From Litoditis marina (lineage: Eukaryota > Nematoda > Chromadorea > Rhabditida > Rhabditidae), in contig CAXIWQ010000173.1 in assembly GCA_964036275.1 (NCBI GenBank), forward strand, positions 62,001 to 126,000: a stretch of DNA of 64,000 nt, in the 5' to 3' direction. Numbering within the stretch: position 1 is the first letter of the stretch; every line of letters begins with the position of its first letter. The translations under genes were made by a program, and so were the position numbers. Below the pieces are notes generated by a model. It made no database searches. It saw only the letters and a program-made list of their open reading frames with translations, and was not told the DNA's origin. Shown one piece after another: positions 60,431 to 64,000 of this stretch.

Positions 60431-61357
60431 TTTCAGATAGTGATAGTGTACTTACGCTTGTACTAGGAACCGTATCTCTATAATGTACGATACAAGTAAT
60501 TGTCGGTAAATGATAGAGTCATTTATCATGTTTTGAGATGGAAGTTTCTGAATTTATACACGGACAGATGGAAAAACCTCACTATCGAATAAGAATAATA
60601 GAAGCGAAAAAGGTCACTGTAATGCAGCAATCCTATATATCTCCCTACTGTTTTGTTTCCATCTTACGTACTAACCTTTTGTCACATCTCTGATTGCGGA
60701 AATTCTGGCAATGTTTTGAATGTATTTATGCATTTTTATAGACAATTTAGAAAACTAGTACGTAGGTGAGCTTGGTCTATCAGTACATGCGCAAGGACGC
60801 GCCCGTACGCGGCATTTCGAGACAAAAAGTCGACATCTAGATGAATTATAGTCTTTTTAATGTTAAAAGTATGGACTAATCAGCTCAAACCTCCAAATTT
60901 AAGAAGAACGGACCCTTCAAGTAGTGGTACAAGCGTTTCAGTAGTAAAAAATCACACTGCAGTCACTGAATCGATGTTGAAGCGGCAGTGAATGTTTGCT
61001 GAAATATTGATGATGAATTTCACTGATCGTAGTTCACTAAATTACCGACAGTAGTGAATCTGTTACTATGTTTGTGGCCTTGGTGTAAGACACATCGGTC
61101 CACTTGTGATTATGTGTCTTACCCTGTGTAAAAAGATTCATTTCTACGCCTGCATGGCTTCTTTTCGACACAGTAAGTAGCCTATGAGATTGGCAGCTGG
61201 CTCTCTTAGTAACGGCCAGAACACCGGAAAACACTGTGCTAGCACCAAACTACATCTTTCGAGCTACGTTCTCCAAATTCGTAATATTCTAGGCACTCTT
61301 TAAAGAGATTTATCTGTTTCGTCATTTCATCAACACAACATTTTCGTGTATGAGTAT

Positions 61358-61747
61358 TTACTGAGAATTATCTACTTCGTGTTCACGTTCATACACAAAA
61401 TCGATCAACGAGTTATCTAACGAGTTATCATATTCGTGTATGAATAAATCATCCTCATTGAAACTCGAGTCGGAGCTCCATCCTTCTTCGTCGTCGTCCA
61501 CGACTGACACTACTTCTCCGTCCTGATGTACATCCAGAAAACTGATAAGTTCCATGAAAAACTCTTGAACTAGGTCGGAAACGTTTATAGGCTGATCTCC
61601 AATAGGTGCATTAACCAACGTTGGCTGCCATTCTGAATTTTCGAATTCAATTTCAAAACGGAGCGGGTCTTTTAGGATTTCCATATTACTGAAATCAGTA
61701 CGCTGATCTTCCCCAGCAGAATACACGACAGGTGGTTGCCACTCCAT
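61358..61747 (-). CDS. Hypothetical highly acidic 129-residue protein (right copy)
   Basis: Mirror of 51899-52288 with the same predicted protein, start context and candidate upstream intron. It is read toward the centre, so the two copies converge. No disabling change was seen. Confidence 0.45.
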   Translation of the reverse strand: MEWQPPVVYSAGEDQRTDFSNMEILKDPLRFEIEFENSEWQPTLVNAPIGDQPINVSDLVQEFFMELISFLDVHQDGEVVSVVDDDEEGWSSDSSFNEDDLFIHEYDNSLDNSLIDFVYEREHEVDNSQ

Positions 61748-62158
61748 AGTTTCGAATGTTCTTTTCGTAATCCTGATTCTCGTCTATTCAAAACGCAACC
61801 GTCTGACAGTACCGAAACTGGGGACGTGGCTGACGACTGTGATTGATCCTTTCCTTACTTACGGAAAGAAAGAGTTACAGATATGCGAAATCAAGTTTTC
61901 GGCCAGAGTGTATTTGCCTCGAGTACAGTTGCGAGAGATTTCTGACGAAACCAGCCTTAGTTCTTCTCACTTATTTGGAGCTTTCTATTTTCTTTTCACA
62001 ACTTGTTGTGTTGTATTTGTGGATTTTTTCTATAAGTGTTGTTACTATATAAATGAATTTTTAAGAAAAACTAAGAAATTGAAATTAAGTTACGAAAAAA
62101 TAATGAGCAACCGATTGTGAAAACAAGCCTTGAAAGTCTTGAACGGGTTTCGGAAAAT

Positions 62159-62404
62159 CGCGCGCAGCGCGAAGCGCTGTGCGAGATTTGTCTTTGGTCC
62201 GGCTAATGCGCGCCTCCGCTTTTTTAGTTTTCCCATAAAAAGACTGAAATTTGCAAAACAGAACTTTTACAAACTGGGGAAGTTTCTACAGCATATTTGC
62301 AAAGTGTGCCCCAAATTTTATCAAAATCGGTTGAGTTTGAGCCAAGTTATGAAGTTTTCGCTTCATCAAGAGCGCCAACTTCCGTCGTGTGTGGGTGGGT
62401 GGGT
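62159..62404. other. GC-rich junction between palindrome and 159-bp satellite
   Basis: Starts CGCGCGCAGCGCG with a CAGCGC-GAA-GCGCTG hairpin (62167-62181). The later part (62275-62365) has words resembling the 159-bp unit (GTTTCTAC, then CAAGTTATGAAGTTTTCG against CAAAGTTATAGATGTTTTCG), so it may hold a decayed edge monomer. An open frame at 62130-62444 crosses the palindrome boundary, lacks an ATG start and is not called. Confidence 0.5.
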
Positions 62405-62415
62405 TGTGACAAGGG
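62393..62415 (+). other. Possible G-quadruplex at the satellite edge
   Basis: GGGTGGGTGGG (62393-62403), then a 9-nt loop, then GGG (62413-62415), giving loops of 1, 1 and 9. The last run belongs to the first satellite unit. Confidence 0.45.
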
Positions 62416-64000
62416 AAAATTCCCAGTTTAAGGGTTTCTACTGAATCGATTTCGTTGAAAATTGTGGAAGACATGTGATACCTACTCAAACCCTGGCGGA
62501 CCAAAAAAAAATTAGGAAAAAATTGTTTTTGTCAAAGTTATAGATGTTTTCGGAGTGTGTAATCGTGATAAGGGAAAATTCCCAGTTTAAGGGTTTCTAC
62601 CGAATCGATTTCGTTGAAAATTGTGAAAGACATGTGATACCTACTCAAACCCTGGCGGACCAAAAAAAAATTAGGAAAAAATTGTTTTTGTCAAAGTTAT
62701 AGATGTTTTCGGAGTGTGTAATCGTGATAAGGGAAAATTCCCAGTTTAAGGGTTTCTACCGAATCGATTTCGTTGAAAATTGTGAAAGACATGTGATACC
62801 TACTCAAACCCTGGCGGACCAAAAAAAAATTAGGAAAAAATTGTTTTTGTCAAAGTTATAGATGTTTTCGGAGTGTGTAATCGTGATAAGGGAAAATTCC
62901 CAGTTTAAGGGTTTCTACCGAATCGATTTCGTTGAAAATTGTGAAAGACATGTGATACCTACTCAAACCCTGGCGGACCAAAAAAAAATTAGGAAAAAAT
63001 TGTTTTTGTCAAAGTTATAGATGTTTTCGGAGTGTGTAATCGTGATAAGGGAAAATTCCCAGTTTAAGGGTTTCTACCGAATCGATTTCGTTGAAAATTG
63101 TGGAAGACATGTGATACCTACTCAAACCCTGGCGGACCAAAAAAAAATTAGGAAAAAATTGTTTTTGTCAAAGTTATAGATGTTTTCGGAGTGTGTAATC
63201 GTGATAAGGGAAAATTCCCAGTTTAAGGGTTTCTACCGAATCGATTTCGTTGAAAATTGTGAAAGACATGTGATACCTACTCAAACCCTGGCGGACCAAA
63301 AAAAAATTAGGAAAAAATTGTTTTTGTCAAAGTTATAGATGTTTTCGGAGTGTGTAATCGTGATAAGGGAAAATTCCCAGTTTAAGGGTTTCTACCGAAT
63401 CGATTTCGTTGAAAATTGTGAAAGACATGTGATACCTACTCAAACCCTGGCGGACCAAAAAAAAATTAGGAAAAAATTGTTTTTGTCAAAGTTATAGATG
63501 TTTTCGGAGTGTGTAATCGTGATAAGGGAAAATTCCCAGTTTAAGGGTTTCTACCGAATCGATTTCGTTGAAAATTGTGAAAGACATGTGATACCTACTC
63601 AAACCCTGGCGGACCAAAAAAAAATTAGGAAAAAATTGTTTTTGTCAAAGTTATAGATGTTTTCGGAGTGTGTAATCGTGATAAGGGAAAATTCCCAGTT
63701 TAAGGGTTTCTACCGAATCGATTTCGTTGAAAATTGTGAAAGACATGTGATACCTACTCAAACCCTGGCGGACCAAAAAAAAATTAGGAAAAAATTGTTT
63801 TTGTCAAAGTTATAGATGTTTTCGGAGTGTGTAATCGTGATAAGGGAAAATTCCCAGTTTAAGGGTTTCTACCGAATCGATTTCGTTGAAAATTGTGAAA
63901 GACATGTGATACCTACTCAAACCCTGGCGGACCAAAAAAAAATTAGGAAAAAATTGTTTTTGTCAAAGTTATAGATGTTTTCGGAGTGTGTAATCGTGAT
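62405..64000. repeat. 159-bp satellite array (about ten units, open at right edge)
   Basis: The GATAAGGGAAAATTCCCAG block recurs at 62408 (as GACAAGG), 62567, 62726, 62885, 63044, 63203, 63362, 63521, 63680, 63839 and 63998, exactly 159 bp apart. Units are almost identical. Unit 1 has CTACTGAATCG for CTACCGAATCG, and units 1 and 5 have GTGGAAGAC for GTGAAAGAC. Each unit has GGGAA/TTCCC self-complementarity, a 9-A run and an AAAAAATTG stretch. It is unrelated to the 130-bp satellite. No coding potential is apparent. Confidence 0.97.

Larger units (their letters stand above)
59570..61357. other. Right-arm interval without a supported gene
   Basis: Mirror of 52289-54080. It includes four of the 1-bp losses relative to the left arm (59604, 59629, 59820 and 59831), module B (60045-60225), the TTYAGTGR cluster and no convincing frame. 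Confidence 0.5.
56860..62158. repeat. Right arm of 10.67-kb inverted repeat
   Basis: 5,299 bp, mirror image of the left arm. Relative to the left arm it lacks single bases near 58534, 58559, 59312, 59471, 59604, 59629, 59820 and 59831, and has one extra base near 58190 and near 62059, almost all in short runs. Base substitutions pair at 53306/60340, 56061/57592, 56536/57117 and 56785/56868. The arm ends at GTTTCGGAAAAT, then GC-rich unrelated DNA begins. Confidence 0.97.

Noticed and set aside
51489..62158. Classical transposon with target-site duplication
   Set aside because: The bases just outside the arms (TTATTATAT and CGCGCGCAG) do not match, and no transposase, integrase or reverse transcriptase was recognised. 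A long-TIR element without coding capacity is not excluded.
51489..62158. Pure fold-back sequencing or assembly artefact
   Set aside because: The arms end at 51489 and 62158 in unrelated flanks, and the spacer is not expected from a hairpin read. A mis-join at either arm end remains possible, so this is rejected only provisionally.
50373..62404. tRNA, rRNA or spliced-leader RNA genes
   Set aside because: I looked for B-box-like GGTTCRANNCC words and rRNA core sequences and saw none. A covariance-model search would be needed to be sure.
62413..62424. NF-kB/Dorsal-like site GGGAAAATTCCC in each 159-bp unit
   Set aside because: The central A/T stretch is six bases, longer than the usual four to five, and a motif in a satellite needs no regulatory meaning.
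62130..62444. 104-codon frame crossing the right palindrome boundary
   Set aside because: Begins with TTG, spans three unrelated sequence types (arm, junction, satellite), and its basic composition follows from the GC-rich junction.

Overview
The window is eukaryotic, repeat-dominated DNA, probably from an invertebrate. It holds a very large tandem satellite, AT-rich unique DNA with no operon-like gene packing, and no recognisable rRNA, tRNA or bacterial gene. I cannot name the species, and no protein family is identified with confidence.

Layout. (1) 1-50372: one uninterrupted satellite array with a 130-bp monomer, roughly 385-390 copies, running off the left edge. Monomers carry length variants (123, 126, 129 and 131 bp) and are organised in nested multi-monomer blocks, with tandem copies of about 3.9 kb, 2.07 kb, 1.95 kb, 1.56 kb, 1.17 kb, 1.04 kb, 780 bp, 650 bp and 520 bp. 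Every monomer has a short dyad (TGTGGC/GCCACA). (2) 50373-51488: single-copy DNA with spaced poly-C tracts, a 14-bp perfect palindrome and two weak reading frames. (3) 51489-62158: a 10.67-kb inverted repeat. Two arms of about 5.3 kb, about 99.7% identical, flank a 66-bp spacer at 56794-56859. (4) 62159-64000: a GC-rich junction with a small hairpin and a G-run cluster, then about ten near-identical copies of a second satellite (159 bp) running off the right edge.

The palindrome arms hold the only candidate genes, each present twice in mirror image. They are a very acidic 129-residue frame with an internal repeat, an 88-residue frame with a hydrophobic N-terminus, and three weaker frames. Some are open in the left arm and frameshifted in the right. 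Each arm also carries two diverged copies of a roughly 150-180-bp hairpin-bearing module, one at the palindrome centre and one about 3.2 kb away, the latter next to a TATA-like box. If the centre is transcribed, both arms would give self-complementary RNA.

The two arms differ mostly by 1-bp indels in short runs rather than by substitutions. Consensus sequencing error in the right arm is therefore a serious possibility and should be excluded before the broken frames are believed. The different flanks on the two sides argue that the palindrome itself is not a simple fold-back read artefact.
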